In this document: positions 17,918 through 25,862 of the stretch, in pieces
How positions within the stretch are numbered: position 1 is the stretch's first letter
Layout: every line of letters begins with the position of its first letter
From: Candidatus Methylomirabilis lanthanidiphila
Lineage (GTDB): Bacteria; Methylomirabilota; Methylomirabilia; Methylomirabilales; Methylomirabilaceae
Reading direction: 5' to 3'
NCBI GenBank assembly: GCA_902196205.1
Contig: CABIKM010000014.1
Location: 27,617-91,616, forward strand
DNA: 64,000 nt
Program-made: the position numbers and the translations under genes
The notes under the pieces: model-generated
Seen by the model: the letters and a program-made list of their open reading frames with translations, nothing else
Database searches by the model: none
Told to the model about the DNA's origin: nothing

Positions 17918-18142
17918 TTATCCGACGGTGGCAGCCGCGTCTCTGTAGTGTGCATCCACCCAGTAGCGCGGCAGGCACTCGCCGGAGGGGAAGATCAGAT
18001 CGGACTTGTCAAAGCCGGCAGGATCCTGCATCTCCTCTCCGGCATGGATTCGGCCCATGACAACCGACTGAAGTGGATCAAACAGCCCAGGAAGGTCAAT
18101 GACCTCTACCAGGTGACCGCTCTGTTTGTCTTTCAGAAACAT
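17918..18142 (-). CDS. Small conserved protein (74 aa), function unknown
   Basis: AAGGAGG stands seven bases before the ATG at 18142. The protein has no signal or membrane segment. The run VVMGRIHAGEEMQDPAGFDK, then FPSGECLPRYWVDAHYR, resembles a family of short proteins I recall from cyanobacteria and other autotrophs (pattern ending FPSGE-LP-CW-DA-Y), sometimes mislabelled acetyltransferase. It starts two bases after the stop of the membrane protein upstream, so the two are likely co-transcribed. No function can be assigned. Confidence 0.7.
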   Translation of the reverse strand: MFLKDKQSGHLVEVIDLPGLFDPLQSVVMGRIHAGEEMQDPAGFDKSDLIFPSGECLPRYWVDAHYRDAAATVG

Positions 18143-18143
18143 T

Positions 18144-18731
18144 TCAACTCCTCCTTATTACATCATAGATACGTTCTGTTGTAGCAACCGAAAAGGGGAA
18201 TAGGCCAAGCAGCATGATCAGCCAGACGATGGCACAGCCGACCGTAACGAGCGCCGCTATTACGGCCACGAGAAGGAGAGGTCCGCTGAGCACGGGGCGC
18301 GATGTCCCGACCGAAACCGAACTGACATACTCAACGCGAACCTCCCGATCAGGTTCAATCCGGCCTTGAAGAGCCTTCGCAAAATCATAGGCCTGTTCGC
18401 GATGCCAAGGCCAACCCTTCATAATCTCTCGTTTCCCATCAGTGGTGTTGACAATAACAGTTGGGGTCCCCTTGAGGAGGCAGTAGCCAAACAGGATAAA
18501 GATAACCCCGACAAGAACCACTATCGCGGGTACCCCAATGACAATAAGAAGGATCCCATTGATGAGGCTGCGGGATATTACGAATTCGACCGACGCAATA
18601 TGACCAAGGGGCACATCCTCCCTGTCCCCTTCGGTTAACCAACCTCTGTTCGGGTGGTAAACGACCCTTTGGTCCGTCACGACCCCGAATATGTTGTCAA
18701 CGTAGGTTGTCTCCGCTTCCGTCTCGGACAT
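18144..18731 (-). CDS. Membrane protein with PH-like N-terminal region
   Basis: Residues 1-50 form a soluble beta region (YVDNIFGVVTDQRVVYHPNR, then GWLTEGDREDVPLGHI) that recalls bacterial PH-like (bPH) domains, where DQRV and VPL-HI patterns are common. Two adjacent transmembrane helices follow (about 58-86), then another beta segment (TVIVNTTDGKRE) and a C-terminal hydrophobic hairpin (about 147-180). The start ATG 18731 has GGGGGG upstream. The gene is coupled to the 74-residue protein downstream. Function unknown; the PH-like reading is tentative. Confidence 0.65.
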   Translation of the reverse strand: MSETEAETTYVDNIFGVVTDQRVVYHPNRGWLTEGDREDVPLGHIASVEFVISRSLINGILLIVIGVPAIVVLVGVIFILFGYCLLKGTPTVIVNTTDGKREIMKGWPWHREQAYDFAKALQGRIEPDREVRVEYVSSVSVGTSRPVLSGPLLLVAVIAALVTVGCAIVWLIMLLGLFPFSVATTERIYDVIRRS

Positions 18732-18843
18732 ACATCAACCCCCCTTTACCCGACAGGACCATCGCCCCGCTAGTTTCGTGGCGGATCAATTGATAACGGC
18801 TGCATTTTCCAGCCTCTCAGCGGACTTGTCAAGATTCAAAAGA

Positions 18844-18936
18844 CAGCGCTCAGCCGTCAGCGCTCAGCTATCAGCCTCAGATGAAAGTGGGGAACGGATC
18901 AGAAACAGCTGACAACTGACTGCTGAAAGCTGATCG
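18844..18936. repeat. CAGCGCTCAGCTATCAGC-family intergenic repeat
   Basis: AGCGCTCAGCCGTCAGCGCT and CAGCTATCAGC are followed by CAGCTGACAACTGACTGCTG and AAAGCTGATCGCT, giving imperfect inverted arms. It touches the stop of the DUF4242 gene. Related blocks: 51564-51637 and 61621-61696. Confidence 0.65.
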
Positions 18937-18938
18937 CT

Positions 18939-19214
18939 TTATCCTTCAGCGGTTGTGGGATCGATCACTGACCTGATCTCCGACACACGGTTCGCCGGAA
19001 AACCGCCATTACGGGCGTGTTCCAGAACCATTTCCGCGTTCGGCGCAATGTAGACACAATAGACCTTCTCATCGGTGACATAGCTGTGGACCCACTGGAT
19101 TTGCGGCCCAAGCTGATTAAGTATGCCGCACGACTTCTGCGAAATCGCCTGAAGCTCCTGAGGCGATAGCTTACCCGCCCCGGGAATATCACGCTCAATC
19201 AGATACTTTGGCAT
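18939..19214 (-). CDS. DUF4242-family small protein
   Basis: A 91-residue protein beginning MPKYLIERDIPGAGKLS, with WVHSYVTDEKVYCVYIAPN and a C-terminal GGFPANRVSEIRSVIDP. This is the DUF4242 pattern, a ferredoxin-like fold that includes the Streptomyces nickel-binding protein SCO4226. No signal peptide is present, so it is probably cytoplasmic. The ATG at 19214 is preceded by AGAGGAGA. It stands alone, flanked by repeats on both sides. The family is fairly sure; metal binding here is not shown. Confidence 0.75.
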   Translation of the reverse strand: MPKYLIERDIPGAGKLSPQELQAISQKSCGILNQLGPQIQWVHSYVTDEKVYCVYIAPNAEMVLEHARNGGFPANRVSEIRSVIDPTTAEG

Positions 19215-19329
19215 GGACGATCTCCTCTCTTTTCCGGTGCTGTACTCTGTCCTGTTATAGGCAAGCTACACATATCGTCGCAACTCATAGCAGCGGTATT
19301 GGTTAGAACGTCTCTTACTCCGGTTCCGA

Positions 19330-19375
19330 AATCCCCCCGTTCCCCCCTTTTAAAAATGGGGGTTGGGGGGGGATT
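19330..19375. repeat. C-rich AATCCCCCC hairpin repeat
   Basis: AATCCCCCCGTTCCCCCC, then TTTTAAAAATGGGGG and TTGGGGGGGGATT, form a near-perfect inverted repeat. A relative is nested in the MITE-like element at 31013-31177, and the window ends with AAATCCCCCC, the left arm of another copy. It could terminate transcription in both directions. Confidence 0.65.
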
Positions 19376-19429
19376 GTGCTGAGCGTTACACCTTTCATCC
19401 CCATGGGCGCGCGGGAGGCGCACGCGGTA

Positions 19430-20407
19430 TTATTTCGGGATCGCGACGCCAAACGGCATCTTACCGACCGGGACAGTGGCGATCACCTTCTCAGCGGCGA
19501 CGTCGATCACCGCGACAGCATCGCTGCGGCCACAGGCGACATACAGACGCTGCTCGTCCGGCGTAAAGGCCAGATACCAGGCCCGCTGGCCTACAGGAAT
19601 CTGTGTGGTGATGGTCAAGGTGCGGGCATCGATCACATACACGGCATTGCTCCGGCCATGCGCCACATAGAGCTTGCGGCCGTCCCGCGACACCACCACT
19701 CCGACCGGCCGTTCACCGACCGGGATGCTCTTGATCACCTTATGGCGAGCCACCTCGATCACCGACAGCACGCCGGGCTCGATCTGCTCACTTGTCACGT
19801 AGGCATATCGGCCGTCGGGGCTGAAGGCAATCCCTCGCGGATTTTTTGCAACCGGAATGTTCGCCACCACCTTGAGGGCCGCAGTATCGATAACCGAAAT
19901 AGTATTGGATGTCTCGTTGGACACGTAAGCAATCTGTCCATTGGGACTGATCGCGATCGACTCCGGCTCTACCTGGACTTCGATGGTGGCCATCGCCGTA
20001 CCGGTCTTGGTATCAAGTACCGTAACCGTTCCGCCGTTCTCGTTCACGGCATACAGACGGGTCCCGTCAGGACTGAGCGCCAGGCCCTCGGGATCCACTC
20101 CAGCGGGCCATGTCGCTACAACCTTTCCGGTCGCGGCGTCGATGACGCTAATGTCGTCGGAGTTTCCGTTGGCAACATAGACACGAGATCGATCCGGTAA
20201 GATCGCAACCCCTCGTGGTCGTTTGCCCACGGCGACCGTACGGACAACGGCGTTGGTTGCGGTATCAATGATCGACACGTCATCCGATTTTTCATTCGCC
20301 ACATACGCCATCGATCCGGCTGAGGCAGCCGACGAGATACTGCCACACCACCATAGAAGCGCTACGACAAGGGACCAGCAGCTTCGACGACCTGTTTTCG
20401 GCATCAT
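19430..20407 (-). CDS. Periplasmic YVTN-type beta-propeller protein
   Basis: A signal segment (SLVVALLWWCGSISSAASA) is followed by at least seven 42-residue blades with the YVTN pattern, e.g. AYVANEKSDDVSIIDTATNA and VYVANGNSDDISVIDAATGK. I use the ATG at 20407, next to a GGGAGAG/GGGAG stretch; the open frame begins 22 codons earlier. It resembles the beta-propeller proteins found with PQQ-dependent alcohol oxidation, which would suit this methanol oxidiser, but other YVTN proteins are surface or unknown, so the link is inference. It lies alone between repeats and a gene-poor stretch. Confidence 0.85.
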   Translation of the reverse strand: MMPKTGRRSCWSLVVALLWWCGSISSAASAGSMAYVANEKSDDVSIIDTATNAVVRTVAVGKRPRGVAILPDRSRVYVANGNSDDISVIDAATGKVVATWPAGVDPEGLALSPDGTRLYAVNENGGTVTVLDTKTGTAMATIEVQVEPESIAISPNGQIAYVSNETSNTISVIDTAALKVVANIPVAKNPRGIAFSPDGRYAYVTSEQIEPGVLSVIEVARHKVIKSIPVGERPVGVVVSRDGRKLYVAHGRSNAVYVIDARTLTITTQIPVGQRAWYLAFTPDEQRLYVACGRSDAVAVIDVAAEKVIATVPVGKMPFGVAIPK

Positions 20408-20473
20408 CTCCCGTACTCTCCCTTCGACGCTGTGTTGCGTTGGTAGCGACCCTTCCGCAAGACACAAGATCAC

Positions 20474-21226
20474 AACGTAAGGATATAACGATGTCCTACC
20501 ACAGATCGTGAGGGATGTCCATCACGAAGGCATGTCAGCAAGCCGCCTGAATCATGCCGTTATCGGCCGCATTCGGGCTGGCCGCGTCCAATCCCACCAC
20601 GCCCGCAAACGGCCAAGGAACCTGACGGGGGAGACGCCTGCCCGAGGCTCACCTTGTCGTGCCGACGAATACCGCTCGAATAGCAATTACCTTGACTCAT
20701 AATTCATTATACTGATACTCTCCATCGCCATAAGTGTGACTTTCGTCAATATAATTGACTGATCGTAATCCATAATTTTAAGTGATGAAATAAGTTATAT
20801 GTGAGAATTACGTATATGGGAAGGGACGCTGGTGCGGTATAGTCATCAATCTCGTCCAATGCTCCCGCGGTTCGAAGTTAGACCATATACGCCAAAAAGC
20901 GTATTGACGGTATAAAATCTCTCTGATTAACTCAATGGCTGCTGTGCCCTGCTAAGAATAGTGTCGAGAAGTGTAAACCATTCGGTTGCCATTAGAGGTA
21001 ATCAACAGGTGCGCAGCAATCTCAGCACCGAAAAATGGTGTTGGCAAGCCTGCTGGTCGACCCGATCCCGCGCGGGTTGACGCGGTCCCAGGATTCGGCC
21101 CACCATGAACCGAGAAAGGAGGGATAGCGAGAGAACGAGAGAAGCTGTTGCAGAGCATAGTACGACCGAAACGCGAGGATGTGACCGTCATGCACTTCAC
21201 ACACACAACAGGAGGGGAATAGCAAC
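20474..21226. other. Intergenic stretch without a convincing gene
   Basis: About 750 bp. The part 20700-20930 is clearly AT-rich compared with the surroundings. Short open frames here lack ribosome binding sites and family features. The last 40 bases carry the AGGAGGGGA site of the next gene. I see no RNA gene. Confidence 0.5.
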
Positions 21227-21973
21227 ATGTGGAGCGTCAAACGTGGCAAGGTGTTATTCGGTGCTGTAGCAGCGTTGCTGGGGACTCTGGCGTTTACGTC
21301 GAGCGCTCTGGCTAAGGATAACAAGTGTGACGGTTTGCCGTCACATGACCAACTGCGGACGGCGTTGCAAGCCGCGGTGGCTGCAGGCGGCGGAGGGTTC
21401 GGGCTCAACATGTGGGGAACGGTCGTCAATCGGGACGGCATCGTATGCGCCGTTGCGTTCACCGGCGCGAGCAGGGGCGATCAGTGGCCAGGCAGCCGGG
21501 TCATCTCCGCGCAAAAGGCCAATACCGCCAATGCCTTCAGTCTGCCAGGTCTTGCCCTCTCTACGGCAAACCTCTACTCGGCAGTACAAGATGGCCAGAG
21601 CCTCTTTGGCTTGCAGTTCAGTAACCCGGTGGACACCAAGGCGGCGTACAGCGGCAACTCCGCCAATAATGGCCAGTCGAACGATCCGATGGTGGGCGAC
21701 AAGATCGGGGGCGTCAATGTGTTTGGTGGTGGCCTGGGACTCTATACGGCGGGTGGGACCCTCATCGGGGGGATCGGTGTCAGCGGCGATACCTCCTGCC
21801 GCGACCATTGGATCGCCTGGGAGACCCGCAAGGGCTTGAGCCTGAATAATACCCCAACTAACGATAACATTATCTACGACCTCACCGTCGATCCCATAAC
21901 GGGCCACACCACAAGCGCCAGCGGCTTTGGCCATCCGGCATGTAACCCGACTTCCCCCACCCCAGCGTCCTAA
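21227..21973 (+). CDS. Exported HbpS/GlcG-type (DUF336) protein
   Basis: The ATG follows GGAGGGGAATAGCAAC. A signal peptide (about 1-29, ending SSALAKD) is followed by a heme-degrading/GlcG domain: an N-terminal helix (RTALQAAVAAGGGG), WGTVVNRDGIVCAVAFTG, ARGDQWPGSR-like SRGDQWPGSRVISAQKANTA, and the glycine-rich GGLGLYTAGGTLIGGIGVSG ending in a conserved Cys. Family members bind heme, cobalamin or act as redox sensors. This one is longer than cytoplasmic GlcG because of an insertion around residues 140-165 and a 40-residue tail. Cellular role not known. A strong hairpin lies 120 bp downstream. Confidence 0.8.
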   Translation: MWSVKRGKVLFGAVAALLGTLAFTSSALAKDNKCDGLPSHDQLRTALQAAVAAGGGGFGLNMWGTVVNRDGIVCAVAFTGASRGDQWPGSRVISAQKANTANAFSLPGLALSTANLYSAVQDGQSLFGLQFSNPVDTKAAYSGNSANNGQSNDPMVGDKIGGVNVFGGGLGLYTAGGTLIGGIGVSGDTSCRDHWIAWETRKGLSLNNTPTNDNIIYDLTVDPITGHTTSASGFGHPACNPTSPTPAS

Positions 21974-22091
21974 GAGGCATATACGGCGCGTGCGTGGATC
22001 TGATCGAATCACAATGTGGCCCACACGGCCGCGGTTAACACCAACACACTGTGCCACGGCCAATGGTTTGGAACGCACAGGGGTGATCGTG

Positions 22092-22123
22092 AGTAAGGGC
22101 TGCCCGTGGTGGCAGCCCTTACT
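22092..22123. terminator. Strong hairpin after the HbpS-like gene
   Basis: Perfect 13-bp stem AGTAAGGGCTGCC / GGCAGCCCTTACT with a six-base loop. No T-run follows on either side, so it may be an RNA stabiliser rather than an intrinsic terminator. Confidence 0.5.
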
Positions 22124-22390
22124 GCACCCGCACCAAACCCGGAAGAGCCATCATCCTACCTGCCTCAACAATTTCACGAATTCCACTGACGGCGGCTCCA
22201 TCGAGGGCAACTGATCCACCACTCATAGTGGTCTCAACGTTTCTCTTGACCTCCCCCACCGCTTCTGGTACGGTCCTTTACCGGATAGACCCTGGGGATA
22301 GACTCCCTTTGAGCAGCGAAGCATGACAAGGCAAACAGCGTGAATCCTGATGCGAAATAATCACATGCACCGAGAACAAGGAGAGAGCCA

Positions 22391-22711
22391 ATGAAGAGGC
22401 TGGGGTTTCTGGCAGTTGCGGCGCTCGCCGCTGTCGCGTGGCCCACGTTGACACAGGCGCAGAGCACGCCCCGCATCGACCAGCGTCAGGCGAATCAGGA
22501 CCGCCGGATCGACCAGGGGGTAGCGTCCGGACAATTGACCGAGCGGGAGGCCGCGCGGCTCGAAAAGGGCCAGAATCGGGTGCAGCAGGTGGAAAACCAC
22601 GCGCTCGCCGACGGTACAATGACCAAACGGGAGCGCGCCAAGATTGAACGCGCGCAAAACAGGCAGAGTCGGAAGATCGCCCGCCAGAAGCACGACCGAC
22701 AGCACAAGTAG
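22391..22711 (+). CDS. Small exported basic protein with two internal repeats
   Basis: GGAGAG precedes the ATG. A signal peptide (1-24, ending LTQAQ) precedes a mature part of about 80 residues that is very rich in Arg, Gln and Lys and has no Cys. It shows a twofold repeat: RIDQGVASGQLTEREAARLE and VENHALADGTMTKRERAKIE, each helix-turn-helix with an acidic/basic pattern reminiscent of degenerate EF-hand pairs. Related short periplasmic proteins are common in Proteobacteria; no function is established to my knowledge. It stands between the HbpS-like and peroxiredoxin genes, all on the plus strand, but with its own gaps. Confidence 0.7.
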   Translation: MKRLGFLAVAALAAVAWPTLTQAQSTPRIDQRQANQDRRIDQGVASGQLTEREAARLEKGQNRVQQVENHALADGTMTKRERAKIERAQNRQSRKIARQKHDRQHK

Positions 22712-22877
22712 GCGACCGCTCGTCAAGTCCGCGAAACCATATTAAGGATCAGCGAAGGGAACGACCGCTGCGCCCCGTCTCGGCTGCGTGACCGGTCCCT
22801 CTTGGAATAATCAGCTTACGTAGCCCCCTCCCGGATGCGCCAGCAGGACGACTCGGGGTACATTCGATACTTCAACG

Positions 22878-22917
22878 TTGCCAATTGGGTACAGTGACTA
22901 TTATAATGCGTCACTGT
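22878..22917 (+). promoter_or_regulatory. Promoter with symmetric operator in front of the peroxiredoxin gene
   Basis: TTGCCA (22878-22883), 18 bases, TATAAT (22902-22907). The -10 box lies inside a perfect inverted repeat ACAGTGAC / GTCACTGT (22891-22898 and 22910-22917). A regulator bound there would block RNA polymerase. Leader to the ATG is about 43 bases. Confidence 0.65.
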
Positions 22918-22956
22918 ATCGGTATCCTGGAATCAACCTACAGACATGGAGGAGTG

Positions 22957-23559
22957 ATGAGCGTACTCGTAGGCAAGTCCGCACCAGATTTTACCGCAAC
23001 CGCCGTCATGCCGGACGGCAGCTTCAAAGACAACTTCACGTTGTCCGACTACCGGGGCAGCAAGTACGTGGTGCTCTTCTTCTATCCCCTCGATTTCACC
23101 TTCGTCTGTCCTTCGGAGATTATCGCCTTTGATCATCGTGTGGCCGAGTTCGAGAAGCGCGGCGTACAGGTGATCGGTTGCTCGGTGGATTCGCACTTTA
23201 CCCATTGCGCGTGGCGCGGTACCCCCGTCAACAAGGGCGGCATCGGTCCGGTAGCATATCCGCTGGTGGCCGATCTGACAAAGGACATCGCCCGCGAATA
23301 TGACGTCCTGCTGTCGGGAGGAGTGACCCTGCGCGGCTCCTTTCTGATCGACAAGAACGGCATCGTGCAGCACCAGGTCGTCAACAACCTGCCGCTCGGA
23401 CGGAATGTGGATGAGATGCTTCGCATGGTAGATGCGCTCCAGTTCCACGAGACGCATGGAGAGGTCTGCCCGGCCGGGTGGACTCAGGGCGCCAAGGGGA
23501 TGCAGCCGACTAAAGAGGGTGTGGCCAGCTACCTCGCCAGCGAGGCAGGAAAACTGTAA
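22957..23559 (+). CDS. 2-Cys peroxiredoxin (AhpC/TSA family)
   Basis: Thiol peroxidase reducing H2O2, organic peroxides and possibly peroxynitrite. The start ATG 22957 has a perfect GGAGGAG; the open frame extends further up but that part is not conserved. Peroxidatic Cys lies in FYPLDFTFVCPSE, resolving Cys in GEVCPAGW, as in typical 2-Cys enzymes of about 200 residues. The conserved Arg region (SVDSHFTHCAWR) is present with an unusual HC in place of the usual HLAW. A dedicated promoter with an overlapping operator is present upstream. It precedes a group of NO-linked genes on the same strand. High confidence. Confidence 0.93.
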   Translation: MSVLVGKSAPDFTATAVMPDGSFKDNFTLSDYRGSKYVVLFFYPLDFTFVCPSEIIAFDHRVAEFEKRGVQVIGCSVDSHFTHCAWRGTPVNKGGIGPVAYPLVADLTKDIAREYDVLLSGGVTLRGSFLIDKNGIVQHQVVNNLPLGRNVDEMLRMVDALQFHETHGEVCPAGWTQGAKGMQPTKEGVASYLASEAGKL

Positions 23560-23704
23560 AGATCATGGTGATCGGGGTGGTCGCGCTGCGCATGACGGTA
23601 ATCGCTCGTGTCGGCCACCCCGAACGTCCTTATGCTCATGCTGCAGGATAACCCCGTCCCGCCTCGCTATCCTGTCGCTGCCCACCGATAAGGTACACCT
23701 CAGG

Positions 23705-25177
23705 GTGAAGCACTATGCCGAGTTTCACTCCGGCTTTATCTGGACATCGCTGACAACGGCGATCCTCGGCGGATTTGCGTTCGGCGCCTACCTGGCTGTC
23801 GTAATCGGCTACGGTTTTCCCGCGGGGCAGGGTTTCTACGCGCTCATTCAGACACACGGGCATCTGCAGCTCATCGGCTGGGCAGGCGTATTCATTATGG
23901 GTATCAGCCTGCATTTCATTCCGCGGCTGGCCAGCTTCCCCCTGCCTCACCCCGAATGGATGAGCCGAATCCTCTGGTTGATGGTTCCAGGGCTGTTGCT
24001 CCGGGCGCTTGGAGGGACCGTATTGGCCTTCCTCGACGGGAGTCCGATCTTCGTTCCCCTCAGTTGGCTGCTGGGCGCCTCCGGGGTGTTGGAAGGAGGC
24101 GCGATCATCCTGTACGTATCGCTGCTGATTGGGACCATGCGCGGAAGCGTCAAAACCGGCAGGCTTCCGGCGTTGAGCGCGGTGAAACCATATTTTGGCA
24201 TGATGGCGGCCGGCTGGGTCCTCTATGCGTGTCTCAACCTGTTCTTGCTGCTTCATATGATCCTGATCGGCGCCACTGTCGTAGACTCCGCCTGGAACGA
24301 AGTGGCCGTTCATGCCTTTATCAGTCTTGTGCTGTTACCTGTGGCCTTCGCGCTTTCGGTCCGCCTCTTTCCGCTGTATCTGGCGCTGCCGGCTCCCGAT
24401 TGGCCGGTCTACGGTATCGGATGTGCGTATCTCCTGTCTGTATTGCTGCAACTGATCCCCGCGGCGCCTCCCCTGGCTGGGCTTGCGCCGGACGTCACCA
24501 GATTAATCATCGCGCTGGGAACGTCGCTGAAGGGGGGCGTCATCCTCTGGTACGTGTGGCAACTGGATCTGCTGACCCGCCGCCGACCCCTGGGGCGCCA
24601 TGCCCGCTTTCTTGACGCCGGACCGGACCGCCCGCCCACACGACCCGGCCTACCGGATTATGGAGAGTTTGGCCGGTTCGAACGCCTGATCTATGCCGCC
24701 TATACGTGGCTCGTTTTTGCCGCGTTCGTCGAACTCCTCAGCGGCGCGGCTATCTGGCTGGGCTATTCGATCCCGGTCGCTACGGACGCGATCCGTCACA
24801 TGTATCTCCTTGGCTTTATCACTCACCTGGTGTTCGGAGCGTCGGTTCGGATGCTGCCCGGCTTCATCAGAAGAAAACGGGTCGCCAGCGCCGCATTAGT
24901 CGATGCCACGTTTTGGCTGGGGAGTGCGGCGGCGGTCTGTCGTGTTCTGCCGTTACTTTCGCCGTCATGGTTGTTCGATCTGCTGCCGGCCGGCGACATG
25001 CTTGTCCAGACGATCTTCGCGATCTCAGGGATATTCGGATGGGGAGCCGTCGTCTGTCTGGCGATCAATCTGCGGCAGACCGCGAATGCTCCGATGAAAC
25101 AGGTCTCGGAAAGCCACTGGATGGTGTCCATGGCCCACTCTCCCGGCCCGGAAAACACCCCGAATAGCGGAGGGTAA
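23705..25177 (+). CDS. NnrS-like polytopic membrane protein
   Basis: About 490 residues with roughly 12 hydrophobic segments. The motif THGHLQLIGWAGVFIMGISL followed by HFIPR is close to AHGYTQVFGFAALFIMGVAY and HVIPR in the gene two positions downstream, so the two are paralogues of the NnrS type, heme-copper membrane proteins that protect against NO-derived stress. A second conserved His is in RHMYLLGFITHLVFGASVRM. I propose a GTG start at 23705 (AAGG about 12 bases upstream); the frame stays open upstream into the peroxiredoxin gene but that part is not protein-like. An earlier ATG at about 23635 leads to a different frame. Start uncertain, family good. Confidence 0.8.
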   Translation: MKHYAEFHSGFIWTSLTTAILGGFAFGAYLAVVIGYGFPAGQGFYALIQTHGHLQLIGWAGVFIMGISLHFIPRLASFPLPHPEWMSRILWLMVPGLLLRALGGTVLAFLDGSPIFVPLSWLLGASGVLEGGAIILYVSLLIGTMRGSVKTGRLPALSAVKPYFGMMAAGWVLYACLNLFLLLHMILIGATVVDSAWNEVAVHAFISLVLLPVAFALSVRLFPLYLALPAPDWPVYGIGCAYLLSVLLQLIPAAPPLAGLAPDVTRLIIALGTSLKGGVILWYVWQLDLLTRRRPLGRHARFLDAGPDRPPTRPGLPDYGEFGRFERLIYAAYTWLVFAAFVELLSGAAIWLGYSIPVATDAIRHMYLLGFITHLVFGASVRMLPGFIRRKRVASAALVDATFWLGSAAAVCRVLPLLSPSWLFDLLPAGDMLVQTIFAISGIFGWGAVVCLAINLRQTANAPMKQVSESHWMVSMAHSPGPENTPNSGG

Positions 25178-25287
25178 TCAGGGCGCCGAATCGGACCTCA
25201 TCAGTTGTAGGAAGAGCGGCCCTATGTGATAACTACCGGTGTAAGGTGGGACAAAGCGAGAAGGGTGAAAAGGAGGTCATGGTAAGC

Positions 25288-25752
25288 ATGAGGGTGGCAT
25301 CGATCGGGATCGTTGTAGGCATAATCGGGATCATCGTCCTCGGAATCTTCAACAGCTCTTTCGCTGCTGAACCCCACGAATTGTCCGTCGACACGCGGCA
25401 ACGCCTGGTCCTTGCCCCAGCCCAGCGATATATGATGCTTGCAGAGATGCGCCAGATGCTCGGGTCCGTCAACGGGATCCTTCAGGGCTTGGCGACCGGC
25501 GATCTCCCTGTGGCGGAAAAGGCGGCTCGCGCAACGGGCATGACGGGATCCGTCGACGTGAATCCCCACATCAAGGCACGGCTCCCCCAACAGTTCCTGG
25601 AGTGGGCCATGCGCACCCATCGGGGGTTCGATATGCTGGCCGACCGGATTCACGCGGGTAGCAGCCAAACCGACATCATTCGTGAACTTGCGACGCTGAC
25701 CGGCAATTGCGTGGCCTGTCACGCCATCTACCGGCTTGATGAAGCCCGCTGA
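25288..25752 (+). CDS. Exported cytochrome c'-like monoheme protein
   Basis: AAGGAGG lies 11 bases before ATG 25288 (another ATG at 25279 is only two bases from it). A signal segment (SIGIVVGIIGIIVLGIFNSS) precedes a four-helix-like mature part of about 130 residues with the heme motif CVACH near the C-terminus (GNCVACHAIYRL). A heme site at the end of a helical bundle is the arrangement of cytochrome c', which binds NO. It stands between two NnrS-like genes, so NO scavenging or sensing is plausible; that role is inferred. Confidence 0.78.
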   Translation: MRVASIGIVVGIIGIIVLGIFNSSFAAEPHELSVDTRQRLVLAPAQRYMMLAEMRQMLGSVNGILQGLATGDLPVAEKAARATGMTGSVDVNPHIKARLPQQFLEWAMRTHRGFDMLADRIHAGSSQTDIIRELATLTGNCVACHAIYRLDEAR

Positions 25753-25769
25753 ACATAGCGACGTTTGCC

Positions 25770-25798
25770 TTGACCTCCCTTGCCGCTTCAGCTATATT
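25770..25798 (+). promoter_or_regulatory. Putative sigma-70-type promoter before the ScdA-N/NnrS gene
   Basis: TTGACC (25770-25775), 17 bases, TATATT (25793-25798). The gene start is 65 bases downstream. It suggests that this gene can be transcribed apart from the cytochrome gene. Confidence 0.6.
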
Positions 25799-25862
25799 TT
25801 TTCTAACGGATAGGATATATGCGTAGACTGCTTCGCGATCCGACTGCACGATGAGCTGCTAA

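Noticed and set aside
20409..20425. Fourth copy of the MITE-like end (GGGAGAGTACGGGAG)
   Set aside because: Only the first ten bases match; the inner CATCTCAA and C-rich core are missing.
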